From Chryseobacterium phocaeense (lineage in GTDB: Bacteria > Bacteroidota > Bacteroidia > Flavobacteriales > Weeksellaceae): a stretch of 64,000 bases of DNA. The notes below the pieces were generated by a model, which was given only the letters and a program-made list of their open reading frames with translations, was not told where the DNA came from and did no database searches. Shown piece by piece: positions 25,701 to 34,130 of the stretch. The position numbers and the translations under genes were made by a program. The stretch covers positions 992,001 to 1,056,000 of the forward strand of contig NZ_LT827014.1 in assembly GCF_900169075.1 (NCBI RefSeq), written 5' to 3'. Numbering within the stretch: the stretch's first letter is position 1; each line of letters begins with the position of its first letter.

Positions 25701-25735
25701 AATAAGCAATAAGCAATAAGCAATAAGCAATAAGC
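25701..25735 (+). repeat. 7-bp tandem repeat, five copies of AATAAGC
   Basis: Five perfect copies of AATAAGC fill the space between the promoter box and the ATG at 25737. Because the unit is 7 bp and carries TAA in each frame, changes in copy number cannot alter the protein but would change leader length. Confidence 0.85.
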
Positions 25736-25736
25736 A

Positions 25737-26156
25737 ATGAAAATAACACTTAACAGAATAAACGAAGATTTTTTATTTGAATGCACCAATTCCCAGGGAA
25801 ATTCCATTCTTCTGGATAATACCTCACAGCCGGGAGCCAAAGGTGTTTCCCCAATGGAAAGTGTATTGATGGCCGTTGCAGGATGCAGCGGGATTGATGT
25901 AGTATCTATTCTTAAGAAACAACGTCAGGAAATTACGGGTTTCCAGGCTGAAGTAGAAGGCGAAAGAGTTCCCGTGGATGATGCAAAACCATTCAAATCT
26001 ATAAAGGTGAAATTTCTTCTGGAAGGAAATATTGATCCCAAAAAAGCATTAAAAGCAGCAGAGCTGTCTTTTGAAAAATACTGTTCAGTATCAAAAACTT
26101 TGGAACCGAATGTAGAAATCGGGTATGAAGTTTTGGTGAATGGAGAAAAAGTGTAA
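25737..26156 (+). CDS. OsmC/Ohr-family protein
   Basis: The 139-residue protein shows the OsmC fold: an N-terminal strand pair, SPMESVLMAVAGCSGIDVVSILKKQRQ with the peroxidatic-type Cys near residue 47, and a second Cys in FEKYCSVSKTL near residue 110. Proteins of this family reduce organic hydroperoxides using a Cys pair; this short form is closer to the YhfA-like subgroup, whose substrate is less certain. It has its own promoter and an unusual leader made of 7-bp repeats. Confidence 0.87.
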   Translation: MKITLNRINEDFLFECTNSQGNSILLDNTSQPGAKGVSPMESVLMAVAGCSGIDVVSILKKQRQEITGFQAEVEGERVPVDDAKPFKSIKVKFLLEGNIDPKKALKAAELSFEKYCSVSKTLEPNVEIGYEVLVNGEKV

Positions 26157-26183
26157 TTTCTTCTAATGAATAATAAACAAAAA

Positions 26184-26212
26184 TTTCGGGCGGCCCCAAG
26201 GGCCGCCCGAAA
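26184..26212. terminator. Strong hairpin between convergent osmC and glucosidase genes
   Basis: A perfect 13-bp, very GC-rich stem (TTTCGGGCGGCCC / GGGCCGCCCGAAA) has a CAA loop. On the minus strand it is followed by a run of T, so it terminates the glucosidase transcript; it probably also stops osmC read-through. Confidence 0.85.
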
Positions 26213-26213
26213 C

Positions 26214-28829
26214 TTATACTGTCAATCTCGGCTTCATAAGCTTAGCCACTGTCGCGGTCCATCCTGTCTGATGGGAAGCTCCCACACCACGGCCATTGTC
26301 TCCATGGAAATATTCAAAGAAAGTAATATAATCCTTAAAATGTTCATCATAATTAAACTTGGGATTTCCACCGTTGAAGGGCCTTTGTCCATGTTCGTCC
26401 TTTAAAAATAAAGAGCAGAGTCTTCTGCTGATATTCTGGGCCACTTCATCCAGGTTTTTCTTTTCGCCGCTGCCTGTCGGGAATTCCACTTTCAGGCTGT
26501 TGCCATAATAAAAATGGAAACGCTGCAGGCTTTCAACAATCAGGAAATTGATCGGGAACCAGATCGGACCACGCCAGTTGCTGTTTCCTCCGAACATGCG
26601 GCTGTCACTCTCTGCAGGCGTATAATACACCACATTTTCCGTACCGTGAACGGAAAAAACAAACGGATTTTCCTCATAGATCTTGGACATGGCGCGGATA
26701 CCGTAAGAACTTAAAAATTCATCCTCATCCAGCATTCTTTTCAGGACTTTAGTCAGTCTGTTTTTACGTAAAATGCTCATCAGGTGTTTTCTGCCTTGCC
26801 CTTCCTCATCCCAGTGGGAGACCAATTTGGTGAGCTCAGGTTTATTCTTTAATACCCATTCCATTCTTGCCTGGAAATTCGGCATTTTGTCTAATAATTT
26901 ATGATCCACAATTTCTACCGCAAACATTGGGATCAGGCCGACAATGCTTCTTAGTTTTAAAGAAACGCTGTCACCGTTACCCAGCTGAAGTACATCATAG
27001 AAAAAGCCGTCCTCCTCATTCCACAGACCGTCTTTACCGTCTCCTAAGTTTTCCATGGCTTCCGCGATGTACAGATAGTGCTCAAAAAATTTGATCGCCA
27101 TATCTTCGTACACCTGATAATACTGGGCAAGCTCCATTGCGATCCGCATCATATTAAGTGCATACATCGCCATCCAGCTTGTTCCGTCTGCCTGTTCAAG
27201 GTGTTGTCCGTCCTTCAGCTCCATATTACGGTCAAAAGCCCCGATATTATCGAGACCGAGGAAACCACCGCCAAAAATATTGTTTCCTCTTTTATCTTTC
27301 CGGTTAACCCACCATGTAAAATTCAGGAGAAGCTTCTGGAATACCTTTTCAAGGAATAAAAGATCGGGTTTGCCATTCTGTTTTTCGTCAATTTTAAAAA
27401 CACGGAAGCAGGACCATGCGTGTACAGGAGGATTCACATCGCTCAGATTCCATTCATAGGCGGGAAGCTGGCCGTTCGGGTGCATATACCATTCCTTCGT
27501 GAGCAGGAGAAGCTGTCCCTTGGCAAATTCGCCGTCAATAATTGAAAACGGGACACAGTGAAATGCCAGATCCCATGTGGCATACCACGGATATTCCCAT
27601 TTATCCGGCATGGAAATGATATCCTTATTGTGAAGGTGATTCCATTCCGTATTTCTTACATAATCATTGAAATTTCTGGGAGCTTCATGGTTTGGATCAC
27701 CTTTCAGCCATTTTCCTACGTTATAATGATAGAACTGCTTATTCCATAAAAGTCCTGCAAAAGCCTGTCGCTGTACGTTTCTTTCATCTTCATTCGTGGT
27801 TTCACTCTGGATTTCGTGATAAAACTCGTCTGTTTCAGCAATACGCGTAGCAAAAATTTTATCAAAGCTTTCAAAAGGTTCATCAATTTCGTCAGGACAC
27901 AGCCTGAAATCGAAGGTTTTGGACTGGCCGGCTCCGATGATTTCATCTATAATAAAAGAAGCTTTGGTTCCCCGCTTTTCCGGATTTACCGTATTGCTTC
28001 CGTATATAATATGATCATTAATACCATCTTTAAAGTACGTGTTTCCCGGATATGGAGCTCCGTATAATTTAGGCGTATTGGTTTCATTTTCGCAGAAGGC
28101 ACTTTTAGCACCCAGATTTCTGGAATAGAATTTTTTGATTGAAATACTGTCGTGGTTAATGTCGATGCATCCGTCAAAAGAAGCATTCATCTGCGCTTTG
28201 TACGTGTTGTAGCCCCATTTCCAGTTATTCCTGAACCATGCCGTGGGAGCGATCACGATTGGCGCATCCTGTTGGCTCCTGTTGTGCACTGTTACTCTTG
28301 CAAGAATATCATTGTGATCAGCTTTACTGTATTCAATGAAAATATCAAAATACTCATCATTGTCAAAAATTCCCGTATCAAAAATCTCATATTCAGGTTC
28401 CTTTTTGCTGCGTCTTCCGTTTTCAGCAACAAGATCATCATAGGGAAAAGAGTTGATCGGGTACTTATACACCATCTTCATATAGCTGTGCGTAGGTGTA
28501 TTGTCTAAATAATAAAAGATTTCCTTAATATCCTCTCCATGATTTCCCTGCGGATTGCTCAGCCCGAAAAAACGTTCTTTGATAATTTTGTCTTTCCGGT
28601 TCCAAAATGAAAAAGCGAAACAGAAGATCTGTTTCACATCTGAGATTCCTGCGATACCTTCTTCCCCCCAACGGTATGCGTAGCTTTCCGCATTATTGTG
28701 GTTGGCATAGTGCCAGGCATTCCCATTCGGGCTGTAGTCTTCACGTACATTTCCCCATTGACGGTTGCTGACGTATGGCCCCCAGTTTTTCCATTTAATA
28801 TCTTGTAATCTTTCTTTTTCAGCAGTCAT
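26214..28829 (-). CDS. GH63-type glucosidase (mannosyl-oligosaccharide glucosidase-like)
   Basis: The 871-residue protein has no signal peptide and resembles the bacterial GH63 family (alpha-glucosidase, inverting, (alpha/alpha)6 barrel). Visible landmarks are WGPYVSNRQWGNVREDYS near residue 16, the catalytic-domain patterns YPWYATWDLAFHC near 405, GGGFLGLDNIGAFDR near 520, and MFGGNSNWRGPIWFPINFLI near 745 close to the catalytic region. The substrate is likely an alpha-glucosidic disaccharide or glycoside in the cytoplasm; this is inference. A TACCTTCG promoter box lies about 20 bp upstream. It is monocistronic. Confidence 0.85.
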   Translation of the reverse strand: MTAEKERLQDIKWKNWGPYVSNRQWGNVREDYSPNGNAWHYANHNNAESYAYRWGEEGIAGISDVKQIFCFAFSFWNRKDKIIKERFFGLSNPQGNHGEDIKEIFYYLDNTPTHSYMKMVYKYPINSFPYDDLVAENGRRSKKEPEYEIFDTGIFDNDEYFDIFIEYSKADHNDILARVTVHNRSQQDAPIVIAPTAWFRNNWKWGYNTYKAQMNASFDGCIDINHDSISIKKFYSRNLGAKSAFCENETNTPKLYGAPYPGNTYFKDGINDHIIYGSNTVNPEKRGTKASFIIDEIIGAGQSKTFDFRLCPDEIDEPFESFDKIFATRIAETDEFYHEIQSETTNEDERNVQRQAFAGLLWNKQFYHYNVGKWLKGDPNHEAPRNFNDYVRNTEWNHLHNKDIISMPDKWEYPWYATWDLAFHCVPFSIIDGEFAKGQLLLLTKEWYMHPNGQLPAYEWNLSDVNPPVHAWSCFRVFKIDEKQNGKPDLLFLEKVFQKLLLNFTWWVNRKDKRGNNIFGGGFLGLDNIGAFDRNMELKDGQHLEQADGTSWMAMYALNMMRIAMELAQYYQVYEDMAIKFFEHYLYIAEAMENLGDGKDGLWNEEDGFFYDVLQLGNGDSVSLKLRSIVGLIPMFAVEIVDHKLLDKMPNFQARMEWVLKNKPELTKLVSHWDEEGQGRKHLMSILRKNRLTKVLKRMLDEDEFLSSYGIRAMSKIYEENPFVFSVHGTENVVYYTPAESDSRMFGGNSNWRGPIWFPINFLIVESLQRFHFYYGNSLKVEFPTGSGEKKNLDEVAQNISRRLCSLFLKDEHGQRPFNGGNPKFNYDEHFKDYITFFEYFHGDNGRGVGASHQTGWTATVAKLMKPRLTV

Positions 28830-28849
28830 ATCTCATCATTTTTTCAGTA

Positions 28850-28880
28850 CGAAGGTAGTTTTTTTGAAAAATAATTCCAA
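28850..28880 (-). promoter_or_regulatory. Probable promoter of the glucosidase gene
   Basis: Read on the minus strand, TACCTTCG (28857-28850) is one base from TAnnTTTG, and TTGG (28880-28877) sits 19 bp upstream as a -33 core. Confidence 0.4.
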
Positions 28881-28958
28881 TTCCTTCCATCTGAATAATT
28901 CTTAACACTGCTCTGAAACACTTGTAATTACAGGCTTTTTGAATATTAAAAAATTTTT

Positions 28959-28991
28959 ATTGCAAAATTTAAAAGAAAAAAACTATCTTTG
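28959..28991 (+). promoter_or_regulatory. Promoter of the SAM-riboswitch methionine operon
   Basis: ATTG (28959-28962) and, 21 bp further, TATCTTTG (28984-28991), an exact match to TAnnTTTG. Transcription would begin about 25 bp before the riboswitch. Confidence 0.7.
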
Positions 28992-29018
28992 CATCGCGTT
29001 CATTCAAATATTGAAAAT

Positions 29019-29121
29019 GTTATCAAGAAAGGTTGAGGGATTAGACCCTGTGAAACCTTAGCAACCCTTTGTGCAAACAGAGAAGGTGCTACGTTCTACC
29101 AATTTATTTTGGACAGATAAC
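29019..29121 (+). ncRNA. SAM-I (S-box) riboswitch
   Basis: The conserved S-box landmarks occur in order: GTTATCAAGAAAGG, GAGGGA, GACCCTGTGAAACC, TTAGCAACC, and AAGGTGCTA, closed by GATAAC that pairs with GTTATC as helix P1. The element binds S-adenosylmethionine and reduces expression of downstream genes when SAM is plentiful. It lies between a consensus promoter and metX. No clear intrinsic terminator follows P1, so control may be by masking the translation start; this is inference. Confidence 0.93.
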
Positions 29122-29181
29122 TTACTGAAGTTCTTTTCAGCCATTTCCTGTGGCATTTTCAATTGTATTAAAATAATAGAA

Positions 29182-30120
29182 TTGAAAACAGAACTAAACC
29201 ATATTAATCTTTCGTATCAAACCCATTCCCAAAAGGAATACCATATCCCGTTGACTTATCAGATCTTCGGGAAAGACCTGTTTACGGCTCCTGTTGTACT
29301 CATCAATCATGCTTTGACCGGAAATTCAAATGTTTCCGGAGAAAAAGGCTGGTGGAAACAATTGATTGGAGAAAATCAGGTCATCGATACGAAGAAATAT
29401 ACCATTCTGTCTTTCAATATCCCCGGAAACGGATATGATCATTTTTTAATTGACGAATACGAAGACTTTACCCCTTCAGATATAGCAAAAATATTCCTGA
29501 AAGGTTTAGAAGCACTTCATATCAAAAATCTTTACGCCATTATCGGAGGCTCTCTCGGAGGAGGAATTGGCTGGGAAATGCTCGCTATACAACCACAGCT
29601 TTCGGAAATTTTTATTCCTATTGCATGTGATTTCAGAACACACGACTGGCTCCATGCCCAGTGCCTGGTTCAGAAATTCCTGTTGAATAGCAACGATAAA
29701 CCCCTGCAGAAAGCAAGAATACATGCCATGCTGTGTTACAGAACCCCCCAATCTCTAAATGACAGATTTCAAAACAGATATCACCAAGGAAATCAGCGGC
29801 TGGAATCGGAAGACTGGCTGGTTTATCACGGAAATTCATTAAACGAAAGGTTTAGTTTGAAATCCTATAAGCTGATGAATCACCTGCTGATGAACATTAA
29901 TACCAAAGAAGATCATCTGCAAAAGATCAGTGCACGAATGCACATGGTGGCTGTAGATACCGATCTTTTTTTTCCGGCTTCAGAAATCCGAATGTGCTTT
30001 GAGCAGCTGAAAGAAAAAGACAAAGAGGTTTTCTATCACGAAATACAGTCAATTCACGGGCACGATGCCTTCCTAATGGAATACGAACAATTAAATACTA
30101 TCATAAAAAATATTTTGTAG
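29182..30120 (+). CDS. metX: Homoserine O-acetyltransferase (alpha/beta-hydrolase fold)
   Basis: The enzyme activates homoserine by acylation for sulfhydrylation to homocysteine. The protein has 312 residues from a TTG start at 29182 (reads LKTELNHINLSY, initiated as Met). No ATG is available nearby, and the longer frame from the GTG at 29071 would begin inside the riboswitch. The oxyanion-side pattern NHALTGNSN is at residues 42-50, the nucleophile Ser124 in IGGSLGGG, and the Asp and His of the triad are in AVDTDLFFP and HGHDAFL. MetX versus acylation with succinyl-CoA cannot be settled from sequence; the partner MetZ gene hints that either is possible. Confidence 0.87.
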   Translation: MKTELNHINLSYQTHSQKEYHIPLTYQIFGKDLFTAPVVLINHALTGNSNVSGEKGWWKQLIGENQVIDTKKYTILSFNIPGNGYDHFLIDEYEDFTPSDIAKIFLKGLEALHIKNLYAIIGGSLGGGIGWEMLAIQPQLSEIFIPIACDFRTHDWLHAQCLVQKFLLNSNDKPLQKARIHAMLCYRTPQSLNDRFQNRYHQGNQRLESEDWLVYHGNSLNERFSLKSYKLMNHLLMNINTKEDHLQKISARMHMVAVDTDLFFPASEIRMCFEQLKEKDKEVFYHEIQSIHGHDAFLMEYEQLNTIIKNIL

Positions 30121-30121
30121 A

Positions 30122-31660
30122 ATGAAAAATGCTAACGAAATAAAGTTTTTAAAAAACAGATCAATTATCAAATTCGAAGGTGAAGATTTCTTAGGTGAAA
30201 TCGGGATCGACGGAAGAATTTTTAAAGCCCTTACCTTAGCGAGAATCAGTGTAGGAGTGATCTCCCAGCAGGCCATTGAAAACGGGATCTCTATCCTGGT
30301 TAATGAAGCAGACGCAGAAAAAGCGGTAGCCTGTCTGATCGACGAGTTTGAAGCAGAAAGAAGATCCGGGAAAGTCTCGCAGATTTACAGCATCAATAAT
30401 GTTTCCGTACTGGGATTTGTGGCGGAAGATTTTAATAAAGTGCTTGCTGAGCTGGCAAGGAATAATGTGTTTCCATTGCTTTTAAACCAGGTGTCAGGGG
30501 AAAACAGGGTGAATATAGTCGTGACTTCATCTCAGGATGAAAAAACGAAGAATGTCATCGAATCTGAGATCTTCAAAAAGCCTAAAACCGTTCACCTGGC
30601 CATCATTGGCCACGGAAATGTAGGAAAGACTTTGATAGAGCAGGTTTTACAGTCGTCGGAAGAAATTAAAAGACGTAAGAAAATAGATCTAAAAGTAGTG
30701 GCAGTAGCCAATTCAAGAAAAATTGCTTTCAATAAAAAAGGATTTAATGCAGACTGGAATGATGAGGTTTCAGTGGCAGAGCATCCGTCAAATGTTGAAG
30801 AGCTGATTAACTTTTCCAAAGAAAATCAGCTGGAAAACCTGATCGTAGTCGACAATACGGCAAGCAAAGATTTTGTGAAAAATTACCATGCTTTGGCTGA
30901 AAATGGTTTTGATCTGGTTTCATCCAATAAGATCTTCAATACCCTTCCCATCGAGGAATACCGTAAACTAAGATATACGTTGAGTAAAAACAACAGGCGA
31001 TATCTATATGAAACCAACGTGGGCGCCGGGCTTCCGTTGATTGATACCATCAAATTATTACACCTTTCAGGAGAAAATATCACAAGAATCAAAGGAGTAT
31101 TCTCAGGAACATTGAGCTATGTTTTCAATAATTTTTCTTTGAGAGATGATAAGTTTTCCACAATTGTCAATGAAGCTCTGGAAAAAGGGTATACAGAACC
31201 TGACCCAAGAGAAGATTTATCAGGAAATGATGTTGCCAGAAAACTGTTGATTCTTGCGAGAGAACTGGATTTAATCAATGAATTTAATGATATCAACATT
31301 CAGAATCTGGTTCCTGAAAGTTTACTTTCCGTTTCAAAATCAGAATTCCTTTCAAGGTTAGATGAGTTGGATGAAGAATATCAGAAAATTAAGGAAAACC
31401 AGGAGCCGGGTCACGTTTTAAGATATGTTGGTGATTTGCATGGGGATTTACAAAAAGACAAAGGTGAACTTGATGTGAAACTGGTTTCCGTACCGGGAAG
31501 TTCGGCATTAGGCCAGCTTAAAGGTTCAGATTCTATTTTTGAAATTTACACGGAAAGCTATGGTGAAAACCCGATTGTGATTATGGGAGCCGGAGCCGGA
31601 GCCCAGGTAACCGCAAGAGGAGTTTTCGGTGATATTTTAAGAGTAAGCGAAACAAAATAA
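30122..31660 (+). CDS. ACT-domain homoserine dehydrogenase (aspartokinase catalytic domain absent)
   Basis: The 512-residue protein reduces aspartate semialdehyde to homoserine. Residues 1-150 resemble the tandem ACT regulatory region of ThrA-type aspartokinase-homoserine dehydrogenase (LARISVGVISQQAIENGISILV and NNVSVLGFVAEDF), and residues 156-512 are the dehydrogenase: NAD(P)-binding GHGNVG at 163-168, SSNKIFNT, and the catalytic-region TNVGAGLPLIDT and KGVFSGTLSYVFN. The kinase domain that precedes the ACT pair in ThrA is missing. It begins one base after the metX stop codon. Regulation by an amino acid through the ACT pair is likely but unproven. Confidence 0.88.
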   Translation: MKNANEIKFLKNRSIIKFEGEDFLGEIGIDGRIFKALTLARISVGVISQQAIENGISILVNEADAEKAVACLIDEFEAERRSGKVSQIYSINNVSVLGFVAEDFNKVLAELARNNVFPLLLNQVSGENRVNIVVTSSQDEKTKNVIESEIFKKPKTVHLAIIGHGNVGKTLIEQVLQSSEEIKRRKKIDLKVVAVANSRKIAFNKKGFNADWNDEVSVAEHPSNVEELINFSKENQLENLIVVDNTASKDFVKNYHALAENGFDLVSSNKIFNTLPIEEYRKLRYTLSKNNRRYLYETNVGAGLPLIDTIKLLHLSGENITRIKGVFSGTLSYVFNNFSLRDDKFSTIVNEALEKGYTEPDPREDLSGNDVARKLLILARELDLINEFNDINIQNLVPESLLSVSKSEFLSRLDELDEEYQKIKENQEPGHVLRYVGDLHGDLQKDKGELDVKLVSVPGSSALGQLKGSDSIFEIYTESYGENPIVIMGAGAGAQVTARGVFGDILRVSETK

Positions 31661-31691
31661 ATAAAAATATAAAATGTAATTATGACAATCC

Positions 31692-31738
31692 TGAGTCCCG
31701 AAGGGACGATTTATCTCAGAATAGGATGAAATCCTATT
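31692..31738 (+). repeat. Two-hairpin intergenic repeat, copy C (before metZ)
   Basis: Hairpin 1 is GTCCC-GAA-GGGAC at 31695-31707, followed by GATTTA. Hairpin 2 is ATAGGAT-GAA-ATCCTAT at 31721-31737, extended by one more A-T pair. It is transcribed within the methionine operon. Confidence 0.75.
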
Positions 31739-31774
31739 TATCAATAAATACATAATTACATCAATTAAAACGAT

Positions 31775-32935
31775 ATGGAAAATTTTGAAACCTCCGCAAT
31801 AAGAACACAAACTGAAAGATCACAGTTTGATGAGCATTCCACACCATTGTATCTTACATCCAGTTTTATTTTTCAGGATGCAGAAGATATGAGGGCAAGT
31901 TTTGCCGAAGAAAAAGATAAAAACCTGTACAGCCGGTTTTCAAATCCGAATGTAACGGAATTCACAGATAAGATCGTAAAAATGGAAGGTGCAGAAGCAG
32001 GATATGCCTTTGCAACTGGAATGGCCGCTATTTATTCCACGTTTGCCACTTTACTGAACGCCGGAGATCATATTGTAAGCTGTCAGTCCGTTTTCGGATC
32101 TACACACACCTTGTTTACCAAGTATTTCCCTAAATGGAATATTGAAACAACTTATTTCAAAGCAGAGGATGCTGAAAATGTGGAGCAGTATATTAAACCT
32201 AATACTAAGATCTTATATCTGGAAACCCCTACCAATCCTGCGATTGAAATCCTGGATCTTGAATTTTTCGGACAGATCGCAAAAAAGCACAATCTTATTT
32301 TTATTGTAGATAACTGTTTTGCAACACCTTATCTTCAGCAGCCAATCAGGTATGGTGCAGATGTTGTTGTACATTCCGCAACGAAACTTATTGACGGGCA
32401 GGGAAGAGTATTAGGTGGAGTAGCTGTAGGAAAAGCCGATCTGATCAGAGAGATTTATCTTTTTGCAAGGAATACAGGGCCTGCGATGTCTCCTTTCAAC
32501 GCCTGGGTACTTTCAAAAAGTCTGGAAACTCTGGCTATCCGTGTAGATAAACATTGCGAAAATGCGTTGAAAGTAGCGGAGTTTTTGGAAAGCCATCCGA
32601 ATGTGGAACTGGTAAAATACCCGTTCTTAAAATCCCATCCGAGTTATGAAGTAGCGAAAAAACAAATGAAGCTGGGAGGAAATATCGTAGCTTTTGAAAT
32701 TAAAGGAGGAATAGAGGGCGGAAGAAGTTTTCTAGATAAAATAAAAATGTGTTCGTTGTCTGCCAATCTTGGGGATACAAGAACAATCGTTACCCACCCT
32801 GCTTCGACCACCCATTCAAAACTGACCGATGAAGAAAGAAATGAAGTGGGAATCACCGCAGGTCTGGTACGATGCTCAGTAGGTCTGGAACATGTGGATG
32901 ATATTATTGCAGATCTGAAACAGGCATTAGACTAA
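31775..32935 (+). CDS. metZ: O-acyl-homoserine sulfhydrylase, MetZ type (PLP-dependent)
   Basis: The 386-residue protein is a Cys/Met-metabolism PLP enzyme that makes homocysteine from an acylated homoserine and sulfide. PLP-binding Lys is in SATKLIDGQGRVLGG; the IDGQGRVLGG extension is characteristic of the O-succinylhomoserine sulfhydrylase (MetZ) branch, rather than cystathionine synthase. Other family motifs are RFSNPNVTEF, FATGMAAI, ETPTNPAIEI and NCFATPYLQQP. It lies downstream of metX and hom. Confidence 0.88.
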   Translation: MENFETSAIRTQTERSQFDEHSTPLYLTSSFIFQDAEDMRASFAEEKDKNLYSRFSNPNVTEFTDKIVKMEGAEAGYAFATGMAAIYSTFATLLNAGDHIVSCQSVFGSTHTLFTKYFPKWNIETTYFKAEDAENVEQYIKPNTKILYLETPTNPAIEILDLEFFGQIAKKHNLIFIVDNCFATPYLQQPIRYGADVVVHSATKLIDGQGRVLGGVAVGKADLIREIYLFARNTGPAMSPFNAWVLSKSLETLAIRVDKHCENALKVAEFLESHPNVELVKYPFLKSHPSYEVAKKQMKLGGNIVAFEIKGGIEGGRSFLDKIKMCSLSANLGDTRTIVTHPASTTHSKLTDEERNEVGITAGLVRCSVGLEHVDDIIADLKQALD

Positions 32936-32963
32936 TCTAAAATTAGTGTAAGGCAGATCAGAA

Positions 32964-33009
32964 GAGTCCCAAAGGGACGATTTACCAAAGGATAGGCTGA
33001 ATCCTATCC
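32964..33009 (+). repeat. Two-hairpin intergenic repeat, copy D (before metH N-terminal half)
   Basis: Hairpin 1 is GTCCC-AAA-GGGAC at 32966-32978, followed by GATTTA. Hairpin 2 is GGATAGG / CCTATCC with a CTGAAT loop, 32990-33009. Loop and second-stem bases differ from the other copies. Confidence 0.7.
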
Positions 33010-33036
33010 GTTTATCCATCAATTAATAAGAAACAT

Positions 33037-34047
33037 ATGAAAAATTCAGAACAATTATACAAAGCCATCTCAGAGAGAATTTTAATTCTCGATGGTGCTA
33101 TGGGAACCATGCTCCAGCGATACAAGTTCGAAGAAGAAGATTATCGTGGTGAACGTTTCAAAGACTGGGAACATCCGGTAAAAGGAAATAACGACCTTCT
33201 TTCCCTTACCCAGCCCCAGGCGATTGAAGAAGTTCATAAAAAATACCTGGAAGCAGGCGCGGATATTATTGAAACCAATACATTCTCCGGAACCACCATT
33301 GCGATGGCAGATTACCATATGGAAGATCTGGTATATGAGCTGAACTATGAGTCGGCAAAAATAGCCAGAAAAGTATGTGATGAATTTACAGCACAGAATC
33401 CGGATAAGCCAAGATTTGTAGCAGGCTCGATTGGACCAACCAACAGAACGGCAAGCTTAAGCCCGGATGTAAATGATCCGGGGTACAGAGCGATTACATT
33501 TGAAGAATTAAGATTGGCCTACAAGCAGCAGTGTGAAGCATTACTGGATGGAGGCTCTGATATTCTTCTGGTAGAAACCATCTTCGATACGCTGAATGCA
33601 AAAGCTGCATTATTTGCGATTGACGAACTTCAGGAAGAAAGAAACATCAAAATTCCCATCATGGTTTCCGGAACCATTACTGATGCATCAGGGAGAACCT
33701 TGAGCGGACAGACTGCAGAGGCTTTTCTGATCTCGGTTTCTCACTTGAACTTATTAAGTGTAGGATTCAATTGTGCGTTGGGAGCAGATCAGCTTACTCC
33801 TTATCTGGAAACCCTGGCCCATAACTCAGAATTTTATGTTTCCGCCTATCCGAATGCAGGACTTCCAAATGCTTTCGGGAAATATGACGAAACGCCGGAA
33901 GATATGGCAAGACAGATTAAAGAATATGTAGAAAAAGGATTGATCAATATTATCGGTGGATGTTGTGGAACAACACCGGACCATATCAAAGCGATTGCAG
34001 ACCTGGTAGAGCAGTATCCGCCAAGAAAATTGAAAGAATTTGTCTGA
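33037..34047 (+). CDS. metH: Methionine synthase, N-terminal half (homocysteine S-methyltransferase module)
   Basis: The 336-residue protein corresponds to the homocysteine-binding barrel of cobalamin-dependent MetH. It has DGAMGTMLQ near residue 18, [25 protein letters not shown] near 128, and the zinc-binding Cys pair in [10 protein letters not shown] near 307. Its stop codon falls where the pterin-binding module starts in the one-piece enzyme. The other modules are encoded 1.2 kb downstream, after a desaturase gene. Confidence 0.9.
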   Translation: MKNSEQLYKAISERILILDGAMGTMLQRYKFEEEDYRGERFKDWEHPVKGNNDLLSLTQPQAIEEVHKKYLEAGADIIETNTFSGTTIAMADYHMEDLVYELNYESAKIARKVCDEFTAQNPDKPRFVAGSIGPTNRTASLSPDVNDPGYRAITFEELRLAYKQQCEALLDGGSDILLVETIFDTLNAKAALFAIDELQEERNIKIPIMVSGTITDASGRTLSGQTAEAFLISVSHLNLLSVGFNCALGADQLTPYLETLAHNSEFYVSAYPNAGLPNAFGKYDETPEDMARQIKEYVEKGLINIIGGCCGTTPDHIKAIADLVEQYPPRKLKEFV

Positions 34048-34130
34048 TTTAATAGATTTTTTAAATTAAAACAAAGAATAAGAGCTAGGTTATAAGTATT
34101 ATCTTTAAATAAACCACAAAATTTAATATA

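Noticed and set aside
26166..26405. A plus-strand 79-codon ORF over the osmC-glucosidase junction
   Set aside because: It starts before the terminator hairpin and runs antisense through the conserved 3' end of the glucosidase gene.
29071..29181. An extended metX start at the GTG at 29071
   Set aside because: The extension overlaps the SAM-I riboswitch, and its amino acids do not resemble the MetX N-terminus.
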